Under the pieces are notes generated by a model. The model ran no database searches, was not told where the DNA came from, and saw only the letters and a list, made by a program, of their open reading frames with translations. The translations under genes and the position numbers were made by a program. Of a DNA stretch of 33,003 bases, positions 6,749 through 15,460 are shown one piece after another (the first letter of the stretch is position 1; each line of letters opens with the position of its first letter). This DNA is from a virus. Location of the stretch: positions 1-33,003 of the IMG/VR virus record IMGVR_UViG_3300028299_000015; one strand, given 5' to 3'.

Positions 6749-7186
6749 TTATTTTTTTATGCTTTTTAATATTTGCTGAACATCGACCATTGTCCTCTCG
6801 TAAAGTTTCTTACCCCATAACTGTTCTGACGCGCCATCCAGACTCATGTTGATTGATGTTGCGGTCAGAGTTAGAAAATGGTCAATGTCTTCTACTTTAA
6901 CCTCTGCCTCTAAGAAAACTTCCAATATTTTATTCACCACTATCCGGCCCATTGCCTCTCTGAGTTTAGTCATGTCGCCCTGATCCACTGTGATGATCTG
7001 CGACACTATCTCTAGTGGCCTTTCCTCTATTGAATCGTCTTCGTAGGTGATTTTGACCACATCTTTCTTGCCGATGAAAGTCTTTCTGTCAATCGGCTCC
7101 ATGAGTTTGACCTTCTTCGGGCCGATGAAGTTCGAATATGAGACATTCGGAGTTGATACTCCGCTTGTAGTTGATTCTTCTACCAT
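6749..7186 (-). CDS. Head-module protein of unknown function
   Basis: A 145-residue protein. The first 30 residues are Ser- and Thr-rich, followed by a beta-like part (KKDVVKITYEDDSIEERPLEIV) and a helical C-terminal half (VNKILEVFLEAEVKVEDIDHFL, ERTMVDVQQILKSI). It has no catalytic motif or membrane segment. It is followed directly by the 146-aa gene. An HNH gene has been inserted between it and the upstream 170-aa gene. Structural or assembly role is inferred from position only. Confidence 0.6.
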   Translation of the reverse strand: MVEESTTSGVSTPNVSYSNFIGPKKVKLMEPIDRKTFIGKKDVVKITYEDDSIEERPLEIVSQIITVDQGDMTKLREAMGRIVVNKILEVFLEAEVKVEDIDHFLTLTATSINMSLDGASEQLWGKKLYERTMVDVQQILKSIKK

Positions 7187-7203
7187 ATCTTTTTTTTATT
7201 AAG

Positions 7204-7737
7204 CTAGTTAACGAATCTTTGTTTAAAGAATTCAATCCAATATTCTCTGCGAAAATTGACCTTTGAATTACATCTTCTACAAAGTGTAATCAAATTTTCG
7301 GGATTACAATTCTTTTTATCATAGTCAATGTGATGAACCGTGTCGCCGTATTGACTACAATTCTGACAAATATAATTATCTCTTTCTCTAATTGCTCTTT
7401 TAAGAGTTTGCGTCCATTCTACAGGATAAGATTCAAAAGATACTCCACCCTTCCAATTCGAAGACTTCTCTCTCAATGCCTTGCCTTTTCTATTTATGGA
7501 CATTTTTTCTATCGATTCCTCTGAATGATGTTTACCCAACATTCCTTTTCCGTTGTTTTCGCTAATCTTATTTCTAGTTTCTTTTGAATGGTGTTTGCCC
7601 CTCATTCCATAATTAGGATTTATCTTAGCGTTTCTTACCCTTGCTTCTCTAAATAATGGTGTAATTTTTCTAGTCTTAGCTCCCTCGCTCATTCTTTTTA
7701 AAGCATATTCCGAACGTTTATAAACTCCCATTGGCAT
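7204..7737 (-). CDS. NUMOD3-HNH homing endonuclease
   Basis: A 177-residue endonuclease. Two NUMOD3-type DNA-binding repeats are visible (GKHHSKETRNKI and GKHHSEESIEKMS, about residues 48-80), then WKGGVSFESYPVEWTQTLK and the HNH core with CQNC, HHIDYDKKNCNPENLITLC and CNSK, ending NFRREYWIEFF. It is intact in all key residues. It sits between two head genes with short A/T-rich junctions. The same architecture occurs at 9201-9650 and as a fragment at 8284-8458. Confidence 0.96.
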   Translation of the reverse strand: MPMGVYKRSEYALKRMSEGAKTRKITPLFREARVRNAKINPNYGMRGKHHSKETRNKISENNGKGMLGKHHSEESIEKMSINRKGKALREKSSNWKGGVSFESYPVEWTQTLKRAIRERDNYICQNCSQYGDTVHHIDYDKKNCNPENLITLCRRCNSKVNFRREYWIEFFKQRFVN

Positions 7738-7763
7738 AATAAATAATTATATTTTTATGTTCA

Positions 7764-8276
7764 TCAATTTACAAACCGCACATCAATATTATACTCCTTG
7801 CCGCTCTCCAGTGATATGACTTTTAATGCCACATCGCCGGTCGCCTCATCTACCATTTTCTGCGCGATCTTTGCTTTCTCTTGAGTATAAAGTCGATTAA
7901 AATCTCTTAGATTATATTTACCAGTGGTCCCGTCATCGAATATCACTTCCAATTCTTGCGCCTCTACCCATCTCTGCGTGACCGGATCCTGATAAACTTC
8001 GTCTCTGGTAGTTCTCCATCCAAGAATAATCTTGCCAGCTATTTTTCTGAGTCTGACTTCTTTGGGGATTGCCGTTTGATGTCGAGAATACCACAACGCC
8101 ATCTGTTTCTTGTCTGCCACCGAGATCAGCATATCTCTTTCGCCTCTCATCGCATCCATGTCCTTCTTCATACTCTCAACCAATTTGAGAACATCTGCGA
8201 GTTGTGGCTTTGACGCGGCACCGGCACCCAGTTCTTTTTCTACCGTTGGCTTTTTCGCTTGTTTTGATTCTGTCAT
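7764..8276 (-). CDS. Head-module protein of unknown function
   Basis: A 170-residue protein. The N-terminal 25 residues are Lys/Ala-rich, residues about 27-60 look like a short coiled coil (VLKLVESMKKDMDAMRGERDML), and the rest has alternating strands (RLRKIAGKIILGWRTTRDEV, ELEVIFDDGTTGKYNLRDFN). No known motif is seen. It lies between the scaffold-like gene and other head genes, with an HNH fragment in front of it and an intact HNH gene behind it. Confidence 0.6.
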   Translation of the reverse strand: MTESKQAKKPTVEKELGAGAASKPQLADVLKLVESMKKDMDAMRGERDMLISVADKKQMALWYSRHQTAIPKEVRLRKIAGKIILGWRTTRDEVYQDPVTQRWVEAQELEVIFDDGTTGKYNLRDFNRLYTQEKAKIAQKMVDEATGDVALKVISLESGKEYNIDVRFVN

Positions 8277-8283
8277 ATAGATG

Positions 8284-8458
8284 TTAAATTAAATTTATTA
8301 AATTATTTTTCCAATACTCCCTGTTAAATTGTGTCCTTCCGTGACATTCATCACATAATGTTATTAGATTTCCAGGATTACAATTCCTCCATTTTATTTT
8401 TAGTTGCACGAGAATGTTTCCTCTCTATGAACCCTGAATGTCCTTTAACAAATGACAT
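8284..8458 (-). pseudogene. HNH endonuclease remnant
   Basis: The minus strand starts ATG with a NUMOD3-like MSFVKGHSGFIERKHSRATK, which soon stops. In another frame the end of an HNH domain is plain: NCNPGNLITLCDECHGR followed by TQFNREYWKNNLI and a stop. This matches the C-terminus of the intact HNH at 7204-7737. The catalytic His-His segment is missing. It is therefore an internally deleted, frameshifted homing endonuclease between the scaffold-like gene and the 170-aa gene. Confidence 0.88.
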
Positions 8459-8460
8459 AA

Positions 8461-9099
8461 TTAAATAAGGTTGTATTTCTTAAGTTCTTGGTCATCGATG
8501 CCAAGATTGTGCGCTACATTCTCTGCGCCAGGAGAAAGCTTACCCTCTGTCGGCATCTTTGTTTGAGGGATTCCACCTTGCGCCGAGATCACACTAGCGC
8601 TGAAAGGATTCACTGGCCGGCCACCGGTTGCCAAGATATACGCCTGATCGATTCTCTGCTTTCTCTCATCCTCTGTCGCAACATCTCCCTTAAACGAATT
8701 ATAGAAAAATAATACCTTGTCTTTCAATTCCTTCTCATCTCCTACCAGATTGCCGATCATGTCCTCAACGACTTTCTTTTTAGCTGACGCGCCAATCTCC
8801 TCAATCTTTTTGCTGGTGTCTGCTTTTACTTCTTCTATGCTCTTTTTCAATCCCGCTATCTCGTCTTCTCTATCCTTGATCACCGTGCGTTGGCCGGCGA
8901 GATTCTTATCCTTAGCTTTCTCTGTCGCTAGTGCCGATTCCTTTTCAGCGAGTTGAGTATTTAGATCATCGATCTCTGCCTGACGATCAGCGTTGGCTTC
9001 ATCGATTGCTTCGGCCCGGACATCAGCTAGCTTTGACTCTACTTCTGCCGGCGTTAATGCTTCGACGGTATTACCGTCCTTGTTTGTGTACTGTCCCAT
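8461..9099 (-). CDS. Probable capsid scaffolding protein
   Basis: A 212-residue protein. Residues about 18-120 form a charged coiled coil (Ala, Glu, Lys, Asp-rich, almost no Pro), followed by a helical patch and a flexible Gly/Pro-rich tail. This layout, and the position between portal and capsid genes, is what phage scaffolding proteins show. No protease motif is present, so it does not look like a protease-scaffold fusion. Start at 9099 (MGQYTNKDG) follows an A/T-rich leader without Shine-Dalgarno. Confidence 0.65.
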   Translation of the reverse strand: MGQYTNKDGNTVEALTPAEVESKLADVRAEAIDEANADRQAEIDDLNTQLAEKESALATEKAKDKNLAGQRTVIKDREDEIAGLKKSIEEVKADTSKKIEEIGASAKKKVVEDMIGNLVGDEKELKDKVLFFYNSFKGDVATEDERKQRIDQAYILATGGRPVNPFSASVISAQGGIPQTKMPTEGKLSPGAENVAHNLGIDDQELKKYNLI

Positions 9100-9200
9100 A
9101 ATAAATTTAATTAAATTGTCTTAATTAAGGTTTCGACTTTTACTGCGCCTTTGTTAACAACAGAGCGCGAAACTGCGAGAGTCGACCATTAAACATTGGC

Positions 9201-9650
9201 CTAGCTAAAATAAACTATCCAATATCCCCTATTAAAATTTGTTTTTTGGTGGCAACTGTCACAAAGAGAAATAAGATTTTTGGGGTCAAGGTTGTCTTTA
9301 TTATAATCTATATGATGAACAGACAATTTTTTGTGCCACCCCACTAATTCATTTTGATGTATTCCACAACCAGACATCTGACAAGTATGTTTGTCTCTTT
9401 TTCTAATACTTTCTTTTAAATCATCGGTCCAATCGCTTGGATACGGTTCTTCCCATATTCCACCCCGCCAATTTGGATTTTTATCTCCCCTTTGAGCTTT
9501 TCTAAGTTTATTTAAAATTTCTTCTGAAGGATGTCTTCCTATAATTCCATTAGGACCAAAACCGTTTTTATTTCCTTTCATCTTCTCCTTTATTTTTCTC
9601 TTAGTTTCTTCTGTGTGATGTTGGCCACTCATTCCTTTGCTTTTAGACAT
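9201..9650 (-). CDS. NUMOD3-HNH homing endonuclease
   Basis: A 149-residue endonuclease with two NUMOD3-like repeats (GQHHTEETKRKI, GRHPSEEILNKL, residues about 9-50), the linker WRGGIWEEPYPSDWTDDLK, and an HNH core: CQMSGC, HHIDYNKDNLDPKNLISLC, CHQK, NFNRGYW. It lies between the 119-aa gene and the scaffold-like gene. The 100 bases downstream (9100-9200) hold no gene but show a TCGACT/AGTCGA stem. Same architecture as 7204-7737. Confidence 0.95.
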   Translation of the reverse strand: MSKSKGMSGQHHTEETKRKIKEKMKGNKNGFGPNGIIGRHPSEEILNKLRKAQRGDKNPNWRGGIWEEPYPSDWTDDLKESIRKRDKHTCQMSGCGIHQNELVGWHKKLSVHHIDYNKDNLDPKNLISLCDSCHQKTNFNRGYWIVYFS

Positions 9651-9668
9651 ATTATTAAATTTTATTTT

Positions 9669-10028
9669 TTATATCTCTCCTTTCTCCGGCGGTTCCTCTG
9701 CTGGCCTGAACTTAGAATGCGAGATATTTATTTGATCACTAAACCAATTCTGTATCAGAATCAATCCGTTGATTATTCCCCGATTGAACATCAGCTGATC
9801 TTGATTCTGCGCCTTCGTTCCTATCTCTATGAGTTGCGCCCAGATAAAAAGCTTTAATACTTTTTCAAAATGCGACCGATAGAATGACTCCGATGATCCC
9901 GCTCTCTCGAAGAGTTCCGCCTCATCTAACTTCTCCTTTTCTAATTCATAGATATCGTCCATATCGATTGACGCGAGCTCATGCCGCAATAGCGTGATTA
10001 TCTTTTCACTGTCCAATTGTTCGCTCAT
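9669..10028 (-). CDS. Small acidic helical protein after the portal
   Basis: A 119-residue acidic protein, mainly helical (EKIITLLRHELASIDMDDIYEL, VLKLFIWAQLIEIG, INGLILIQNWF). It has no motif I recognise. It lies 24 bases downstream of the portal gene, in the slot where head-assembly chaperones or connector proteins are often found. An intact HNH gene follows it. Function is not assigned. Confidence 0.6.
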   Translation of the reverse strand: MSEQLDSEKIITLLRHELASIDMDDIYELEKEKLDEAELFERAGSSESFYRSHFEKVLKLFIWAQLIEIGTKAQNQDQLMFNRGIINGLILIQNWFSDQINISHSKFRPAEEPPEKGEI

Positions 10029-10052
10029 ATAAAAATTATTTTAATATTAAAA

Positions 10053-12119
10053 TTATTGTTGGCCATTGGCGCCTGGCTGTTGAATGCTTACTCTTGGCCT
10101 TTTTATCATTGGCGCTGATCCACCTCCATTTTGCTGTTCTGGCGCTACTGGCGCGCCTCCTGGCGCCACTACTTGCCCTCCTGGCTCCATACCTGGTATC
10201 ACTGGCGCTATCGTTTGCTTCTCGAACAGCTTGGTTGGGTCCTCTTCCCACACCTCGGCAAATCTCTCTTCGATGTGCGAAGGATTGAATACTAGTCCAA
10301 GATTCTTGCCTTGAGTTATCATTGTCTCAAACATCAGTTTTGACATCTCGCTTGATTTCTTCTCTCTGGCCACGACGTTGACTGTCCAAGTTAACTTCGC
10401 CTCTTCTAATTCCCTTGGGTTCAATGCGATGATTCTAAATGGCACGCCATATTGCTCTTGCATCTGATCTTCCCTGTTCATCAATTCTTCCGATGTCATC
10501 TTCTCTTCGGTTGGCATAACCATCCGAATGCCTGGCCCTTCGCCATCAATATTCCTTTGCCTGCTTACTATTCGATATCTATTTCTTAACGCCTGCCTTG
10601 CCTTGTCTAGAACATTATCGATTGGATTGAACCAGTTCTTGAGCAGAGTCATCAATCTTAAAATTGCTAATTTCTTTTCCAATAAACTGGCCGTAAATAT
10701 TGTTAACCCTAACATCATCTTAGCCTGTCGTTGAATCTCTACGATCTGAGTCGCAGTGACTTGGCCTGATTCTGGAGATCCGGTGAACGTCTGCGAAGTC
10801 GTGTCGCGGTCAATGCCATTGGTCATCAGTTTAATCATACTAAATTCTCCATTGGTCACGCCCTGCACTTCGTATGGAGATATCGGCACCAACGTTCCCG
10901 GCTGAATGCCCATCGTGATTGTGTTCGGCCGTAATACGTTTGGCGATATAACCCTGCCACTAGTATTAACATATGGCGGCAAATAAGATTTTTTATCTTT
11001 AAGCAATGCCAGTTTTGTCATCTCGTCCAGCATCTGCACTGGATTTTTATTTTCAAATAAAAATGATTTGCCATACGAAAAGTCTGCTCTGATTGGTTTA
11101 TAGTTTTGTTGCGCGATATTATATTCTCTGTGGCCCCATGGAAAAGGAAATCCAAGAGGCAACATCGGAACGCTGTTGATAATTATTTGATACTCGCTGT
11201 CCGGCTTGCTCTGATATTTTATAACTTCTAAATCTTTATTCTCGCTCATCGCCTCTAGCAATCTCCAATCTCCTCTGACCATTGTTCCCATCGCTTGTCC
11301 GCCGGTGAATGAAACTGTCGCGTTGGGATTAACATGCTTGAACATTTCAAATCCTCCGTAGATTGCCTTTGCCTTCTGAAATGAAAGATATTGCACTGTG
11401 AAAATGTATGGCTGTTCGCTGATTAAATATTTCGTCAGATCTCCCAGATAAACAGAAAGACCACTCAGAATATTTCTGGTTGGTCTGCCTTGTTGCCTTA
11501 CTATTTTATTTTTTATTTTTACTCCGCGAAATTGTCCGTGATAATTTCCCACGACTTCTCTCTCTATCACTAATCTATCATCCCATAATTCTTCCACGAA
11601 CACGAAGCCCTGTTTTAACATTTCATATTGCCTTAGCATTTTCTTTTCTTCGTCTTCGTCCAGCTCTTCTGTTTTGTCAATCACATCTTCCATCGCGTTT
11701 CCTAATTTCGTAATTGCTATTTCGTCTTCATTGTATGCGACGATGTCAGCTGACAAATTTAATCCTAGCAATGAAGATAGAAATCCGAATAATTTTGTTC
11801 GAAGCGTTCCCGATTTATATTGAATATCATTTTTATCTTTCTTCGGTTTCAATTCAACGTTCGCCATCGCCTCATTCGATTGATGATATTCGGTAAACGT
11901 CATGTAGTCAAACTCTTTGTGATTTTGCTCTCTGATCGTCGCAGAATTTTCTAATTTCTTTTGAAGTTTGTTCAGATATTTTTGCTCTTCCTCTGAATAA
12001 GTTGGCGGCACAATAACAAGATTCTCTTGATCTTCGACGAGAACACTATTTGTTGGCGCTGTTAATGTTACTCCATTCATCTCCGGCGCTGTTAATGTTA
12101 CTCCCCCTTGATTTGCCAT
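10053..12119 (-). CDS. Portal protein
   Basis: A 688-residue protein directly after the large terminase. The length, the mixed alpha/beta body with long helices (about residues 520-620), the central tunnel-like region and the disordered Pro/Gly/Gln-rich C-terminus (residues about 640-688) fit a phage portal, the dodecameric ring at the capsid vertex that passes DNA. I choose ATG at 12119 (MANQGGVTL): the longer upstream extension in the same frame is the remains of an HNH gene read in the wrong frame. Two copies of GVTLTAP near the N-terminus come from a 20-bp direct repeat. Confidence 0.85.
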   Translation of the reverse strand: MANQGGVTLTAPEMNGVTLTAPTNSVLVEDQENLVIVPPTYSEEEQKYLNKLQKKLENSATIREQNHKEFDYMTFTEYHQSNEAMANVELKPKKDKNDIQYKSGTLRTKLFGFLSSLLGLNLSADIVAYNEDEIAITKLGNAMEDVIDKTEELDEDEEKKMLRQYEMLKQGFVFVEELWDDRLVIEREVVGNYHGQFRGVKIKNKIVRQQGRPTRNILSGLSVYLGDLTKYLISEQPYIFTVQYLSFQKAKAIYGGFEMFKHVNPNATVSFTGGQAMGTMVRGDWRLLEAMSENKDLEVIKYQSKPDSEYQIIINSVPMLPLGFPFPWGHREYNIAQQNYKPIRADFSYGKSFLFENKNPVQMLDEMTKLALLKDKKSYLPPYVNTSGRVISPNVLRPNTITMGIQPGTLVPISPYEVQGVTNGEFSMIKLMTNGIDRDTTSQTFTGSPESGQVTATQIVEIQRQAKMMLGLTIFTASLLEKKLAILRLMTLLKNWFNPIDNVLDKARQALRNRYRIVSRQRNIDGEGPGIRMVMPTEEKMTSEELMNREDQMQEQYGVPFRIIALNPRELEEAKLTWTVNVVAREKKSSEMSKLMFETMITQGKNLGLVFNPSHIEERFAEVWEEDPTKLFEKQTIAPVIPGMEPGGQVVAPGGAPVAPEQQNGGGSAPMIKRPRVSIQQPGANGQQ
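12055..12104 (-). repeat. Two 20-bp direct repeats at the start of the portal gene
   Basis: GGCGCTGTTAATGTTACTCC occurs twice on the plus strand, at 12055-12074 and 12085-12104, 30 bases apart. Read as protein this doubles GVTLTAP at portal residues about 6-25. It lies next to the HNH remnant, so it may be a small duplication made during repair of an insertion or deletion there. Confidence 0.9.
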
Positions 12120-12311
12120 ATAATTTATAATGTAACATATAATGACATTCTCGGCATAGAGTAATGCCATTATCTAAATTAAATCTTAGTTTAGAATATT
12201 TTGTCCAAGACTTTATATGATGTGCTTGTAAATAAATCGGCTCTCCCTTTTTATCTTTCTTAATGAAACCAGATTATTACCCTTTTGAAATCCTTTTAAT
12301 CCTTTTGGCAT
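12120..12311 (-). pseudogene. HNH endonuclease remnant upstream of the portal
   Basis: ATG at 12311 gives MPKGLKGFQKGNN, like the N-terminus of the HNH at 4994-5428. After a deletion and frame change the end of an HNH core follows: LQAHHIKSWTKYSKLRFNLD, NGITLCRECHYMLHYKLYGK. The central DNA-contacting part is missing. The remnant runs up to the portal ATG and explains why the portal frame appears to extend upstream. Confidence 0.88.
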
Positions 12312-12478
12312 ATATTTTATAAATAAATAAAAGGGCCGTCTTTATTTTTCATAAAAATTTCCCTTTTCTATTTAATTTAATTGTAGTCTTATTTTTTAAT
12401 ATCGCAAGCGTCCTCTCATAAAGTTATCCCCTGTTTACCAACAACCATTTTGTCGATGCGGTGAATATGGTTTCGCCT
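12312..12478 (-). terminator. Gene-free stretch after terminase with a terminator-like stem
   Basis: About 165 bases between the large terminase stop and the HNH remnant. On the minus strand AAAAGGG pairs with CCCTTTT followed by ATTTATTT, and AACCAT pairs with ATGGTT nearer the terminase stop. The first is a weak terminator candidate because of the A/T-rich tail. Only tiny frames of 7-13 codons occur, and I do not call them genes. Confidence 0.3.
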
Positions 12479-13897
12479 CTATTCCGGGAACGGATTGTGC
12501 GGGTCAAAACTCTTGTCCTCTCTCATCCTTTCCATCTCTTCTTCTTCTGGGTCCATCGGCACCATGTCAATCGTAGCGAACGTATTGGCCAGCGCATCAG
12601 CCACGTCCGGCGATTGTATTCCATCCTTCAGCATATCCTCTTTACTCATTATCTGCATCTTGCCTCGCTTGCCCTCTAATTGCACCCGATACCTTATTTT
12701 AGATAATTCATACCAGTCGTCATCTCTCTCTAGCTTTCCCCCGGCCAAGACCCATTCTCTCAATCTCCAATAATTCTCCGCTCTCTTATTTACGAACCTA
12801 CTCTCATCGATTGCCTTCTCTGCGTTGTTGACTCCTATCACCCATCCAGGTTTCATTCTGTTTAGCAAATCATAATGGCCCTTGCCTACTCCTATTTTAT
12901 CAATGGCCGCCTCCTGCGGATTATCACTTTCTTTTATGTTCAGCACCACCTCGACCAAGTTCATTGTGTCCGGATCCCCGCTCTTGTGCAACTTGCGCGC
13001 GAAGTTTGAATATCTTTGAATCACTACGCTGAAGTTCTTGCCACCGCCGGCCACATCCACTCCTAATTTATTTACTCCGAACCCTCTGGCCGTATCAATC
13101 ATCGCCCGCTCGACTTCATCTCTTGTCAATAATTGTATCCATCCTTTGTTCTCCATAATTCCTTGCTTTGGAAATTTGCACTCATAGAGCACATCGAAGA
13201 ATGGCTGTTTGCGCATCTCGTCTACATACGCCGGCAAGAGTCTTCCTTCTTTTATTGCCTGATGATAGTCGATTATTACTTTATGATAATTATCGTCATC
13301 GTGAGATTTTCTAAAGTGATCGCTCTCCCAGGGATTGCCAACCTTAACCAAAAAATTCTCTGGTTGATCGCCCAACATTCTCATCACCAGCGCGTGATCA
13401 TTCTCGTTGATCAGAGCGCTCTCGTCCTCTACTACATTCGGCGCGCCCAATCCCATTGCTCCGGCGGCCGTAGTAATAAACAATTCACCCAACAGTCCGT
13501 ACCCTAAATTAAAATTTATTTTATCCTTATTTCTAAATCTCTTAATTCTCTCTTCATCTTCTCCTTTGGCGAAGATAAATTTTGCTCGCATATACTCACT
13601 GTCAAAAATATGTTTAATACAATCGCCAATGATGATTCCCGCCTTTTCTTTTTCTCCGGCCGCTATCGCCCACTTCTCTGCATAGGTTGAAATGCGCGTC
13701 AGCACCGCCATTGAAATCGTTTCTGATTTTCCGTAGCGGGTCGGCGTTTCAATATGAACGCGCGGATGCTTTTTCTTGGCGATTGCGTCGAATATCTCTA
13801 CTTGGCCATCTGTCAAAATAAATGGCTGACCCTTGTCATTTTTGAAGAATCTCTTGACCCACTCCCGACTATTTGTTTTATCATCAAAGTCTACCAT
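12479..13897 (-). CDS. terL: Terminase large subunit
   Basis: A 472-residue packaging motor. The ATPase half shows Walker A TPTRYGKS (about residues 51-58) and Walker B VVEDES (about 155-160, Glu catalytic). The C-terminal RNase-H-like nuclease begins with GVDVAGGGKN (first Asp about 281) and ends with SPDVADAL (last Asp). It cuts concatemeric DNA and pumps it through the portal. ATG at 13897 is preferred over a TTG three codons upstream because GAGGG precedes it. It follows the small subunit by about 100 bases and precedes the portal, the normal phage order. Confidence 0.96.
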   Translation of the reverse strand: MVDFDDKTNSREWVKRFFKNDKGQPFILTDGQVEIFDAIAKKKHPRVHIETPTRYGKSETISMAVLTRISTYAEKWAIAAGEKEKAGIIIGDCIKHIFDSEYMRAKFIFAKGEDEERIKRFRNKDKINFNLGYGLLGELFITTAAGAMGLGAPNVVEDESALINENDHALVMRMLGDQPENFLVKVGNPWESDHFRKSHDDDNYHKVIIDYHQAIKEGRLLPAYVDEMRKQPFFDVLYECKFPKQGIMENKGWIQLLTRDEVERAMIDTARGFGVNKLGVDVAGGGKNFSVVIQRYSNFARKLHKSGDPDTMNLVEVVLNIKESDNPQEAAIDKIGVGKGHYDLLNRMKPGWVIGVNNAEKAIDESRFVNKRAENYWRLREWVLAGGKLERDDDWYELSKIRYRVQLEGKRGKMQIMSKEDMLKDGIQSPDVADALANTFATIDMVPMDPEEEEMERMREDKSFDPHNPFPE

Positions 13898-14002
13898 AAC
13901 CCTCAAAAGGCCTATCTTGGCCCATTATTGCCTATTAACGTCGCGTCACGATCGCGCTACGCTTGTTTATTTCTTATAGTCGCCCTATCACCCGACTATC
14001 TT
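13898..14002 (-). other. Hairpin-rich junction between terminase genes
   Basis: The gap between small and large terminase genes holds, on the minus strand, ATAGTCG/CGACTAT with a 10-base loop (13976-13999), then a CGCG/CGCG stem, then GGCC/GGCC around six bases just before the GAGGG ribosome site. No T-run follows the first stem. It may tune the ratio of the two subunits or stabilise the mRNA; the sequence does not show which. Confidence 0.35.
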
Positions 14003-14485
14003 CTAGCTTTCAAGCCACGTCTTCACTGAGTTCGTTAAATCCTCTAACGCCTGCGAATGAACATTCATCTGTTGACTCTCCTGCCACTGCTCGACGAACT
14101 GCAACCAAAGCTTTACCTCCGCCGCATTTCCTTGTTTCATTATCTGCCGGTAAATTGAGATCATCACGTTCGGCGTTAGCTTCTTAAGCCAGAACCCGAT
14201 GCTATCTTTTATTAAATTATCCTCTTCTATTTTTTTATTCCAGTCGCTTAATGTTTCTTGAGCCACTTTATATTTCGTCGCAAATTCGGTCTGATTTTTG
14301 AGTGTCAATAATTCCACCGTGATTGGGTCGTCGATTCCCAGCGCATTCATTTCGCTTATTGACTTTCCTTTTAGAATTCCAGGCAAGGATCGCCACATCA
14401 CATAAGTTTGGAAATCTTGCATCTTACGGACAGGACGCTTTTTTATTGGTTTAGTTTGGTGCTTAGTTTTTTCTACTCTTGGCAT
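14003..14485 (-). CDS. terS: Terminase small subunit
   Basis: A 160-residue protein directly before the large terminase. A basic N-terminal 25 residues are followed by a helix-turn-helix-like part (TEFATKYKVAQETLSDWNKKI, about residues 78-98) that would bind the packaging site, and a helical oligomerisation region (residues about 105-145). This length and layout are standard for small terminase subunits. AAGAGA lies six bases before ATG. The start overlaps the end of the 130-aa gene upstream by about 20 bases. Confidence 0.88.
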   Translation of the reverse strand: MPRVEKTKHQTKPIKKRPVRKMQDFQTYVMWRSLPGILKGKSISEMNALGIDDPITVELLTLKNQTEFATKYKVAQETLSDWNKKIEEDNLIKDSIGFWLKKLTPNVMISIYRQIMKQGNAAEVKLWLQFVEQWQESQQMNVHSQALEDLTNSVKTWLES

Positions 14486-14855
14486 ATTTTTCTCTTAATT
14501 TTTTAATTAAATCTTTTAATAAACGAGAATAGAATTCTGCTTGAGCCATTTTATACCCAAGCATAAATTGTTCCGACGATGCTACCGCCATCGTATCATT
14601 TATATATTCTATTTGTTTTTTCACCTCATCCAAAGTCTCTTTGGCTGTCGCTATCTTTGACCTCTTCATTATCTGACGACTTTCCTCTCTGACCCTACCA
14701 CCAAAAAAATTAAGTTGACAAAGAAGATAATCAAAATCACTCTTACTAACCTCAGCACCTTTCCTCATAAACCAACCAATAATATCGTTTGCTATTTTTT
14801 TATCCCACCTCTCGTCTGCCTTGTGTTCTCTATTAAAAATCTTCTTTATCGTCAT
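14463..14855 (-). CDS. Helical protein of unknown function upstream of terS
   Basis: A 130-residue, mainly helical, strongly basic protein (ETLDEVKKQIEYINDTMAVA, YSRLLKDLIKKLREKYAKSRKN). I use ATG at 14855 because the upstream TTG is weak. It overlaps the terminase small subunit by about 20 bases and is itself overlapped by the 44-codon gene upstream, so the three are probably translationally coupled. A packaging-accessory role is possible, but no family is recognised. Confidence 0.6.
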   Translation of the reverse strand: MTIKKIFNREHKADERWDKKIANDIIGWFMRKGAEVSKSDFDYLLCQLNFFGGRVREESRQIMKRSKIATAKETLDEVKKQIEYINDTMAVASSEQFMLGYKMAQAEFYSRLLKDLIKKLREKYAKSRKN

Positions 14856-14967
14856 ATGGTTCAAATTTAAAATAAATTATTCTAGATATTAACTTTATTA
14901 TCCAACACATCCATCTTGGATGATACTCCCCATAAACTTCATCAAATTGTTGCTCTGTTAATTTCAT
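14833..14967 (-). CDS. Small 44-codon protein
   Basis: The frame begins MKLTEQQFDEVYGEYHP and continues WMCWIIKLISRIIYFKF before an acidic end, DDKEDF. The middle is hydrophobic enough for a short membrane helix. It starts two bases from the stop of the DPPW methyltransferase gene and overlaps the next gene by 23 bases, which supports translation. Function unknown. Confidence 0.55.
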   Translation of the reverse strand: MKLTEQQFDEVYGEYHPRWMCWIIKLISRIIYFKFEPYDDKEDF

Positions 14968-14968
14968 A

Positions 14969-15460
14969 CTATTTTATCTCTTTTATCTTCTTAAACATCC
15001 ACACTGCCGAGACGTTGGCCCAGTTGTTATCTGTCCTCAAGAACACTCTCTCTAGCATAACATATTTTGAGGTTGGGCGCCACGTGCAGTTATAGATTAT
15101 CCTGCCGCCAGTCTTGCAGACCCTCATCGCCTCGAAGAATGGCGCCTGTCGCTTGAAAAAACTTAACTTCCAGGGCGGGTCGCTGATCACCGTGTCAAAT
15201 GTTTCGTTCGTGAATGGCAAGTGATTCATATCTGCTTTGACTACTTCCTCGCTCTGTGGCTCTAAATCTATTTTAACGTCTCCTAATTCTGACAATCCGT
15301 TGCAGATATTTATTGAGTAGCCGGCCACGTATGGCCTGATCAGATCCACTACTTGAATTGGCCACACCCAGCTCTCTTCCAATTGGCAATTCCTGTTTAT
15401 CTTACCGCCGGCCAGTTGACCGCCCTTCTTAACCTTTTTTCTCCTTAGGCTTTTGATCAT
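14969..15460 (-). CDS. SAM-dependent methyltransferase, probable DNA adenine type
   Basis: A 163-residue protein. DPPW at about residues 94-97 is motif IV of N6-adenine/N4-cytosine methyltransferases; ADMNHLPFTNETFDTVIS precedes it as in class I methyltransferases, and CKTGGRIIYNC resembles motif VI. The SAM-binding motif I is weak (INICNGLSELGDVKIDL instead of a clear Gly-rich loop). It is short for a stand-alone DNA methyltransferase. It overlaps the 54-aa gene upstream by 32 bases. With the C5-like gene nearby it may modify phage DNA against restriction; a role on other substrates is not excluded. Confidence 0.75.
   Translation of the reverse strand: MIKSLRRKKVKKGGQLAGGKINRNCQLEESWVWPIQVVDLIRPYVAGYSINICNGLSELGDVKIDLEPQSEEVVKADMNHLPFTNETFDTVISDPPWKLSFFKRQAPFFEAMRVCKTGGRIIYNCTWRPTSKYVMLERVFLRTDNNWANVSAVWMFKKIKEIK

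Noticed and set aside
10036-10251. 71-codon minus-strand frame rich in Arg, Ala and Ser
   Set aside because: It overlaps the portal C-terminus in another frame; the repeats mirror the Pro/Gly-rich tail of the portal.
10053-12170. Longer portal start at 12170
   Set aside because: The extra codons read through the HNH remnant in the wrong frame; the ATG at 12119 is the natural start.
13133-13507. 124-codon plus-strand frame opposite the large terminase
   Set aside because: It is antisense to a certain gene, has a composition of random reverse reading, and no plus-strand neighbour supports it.
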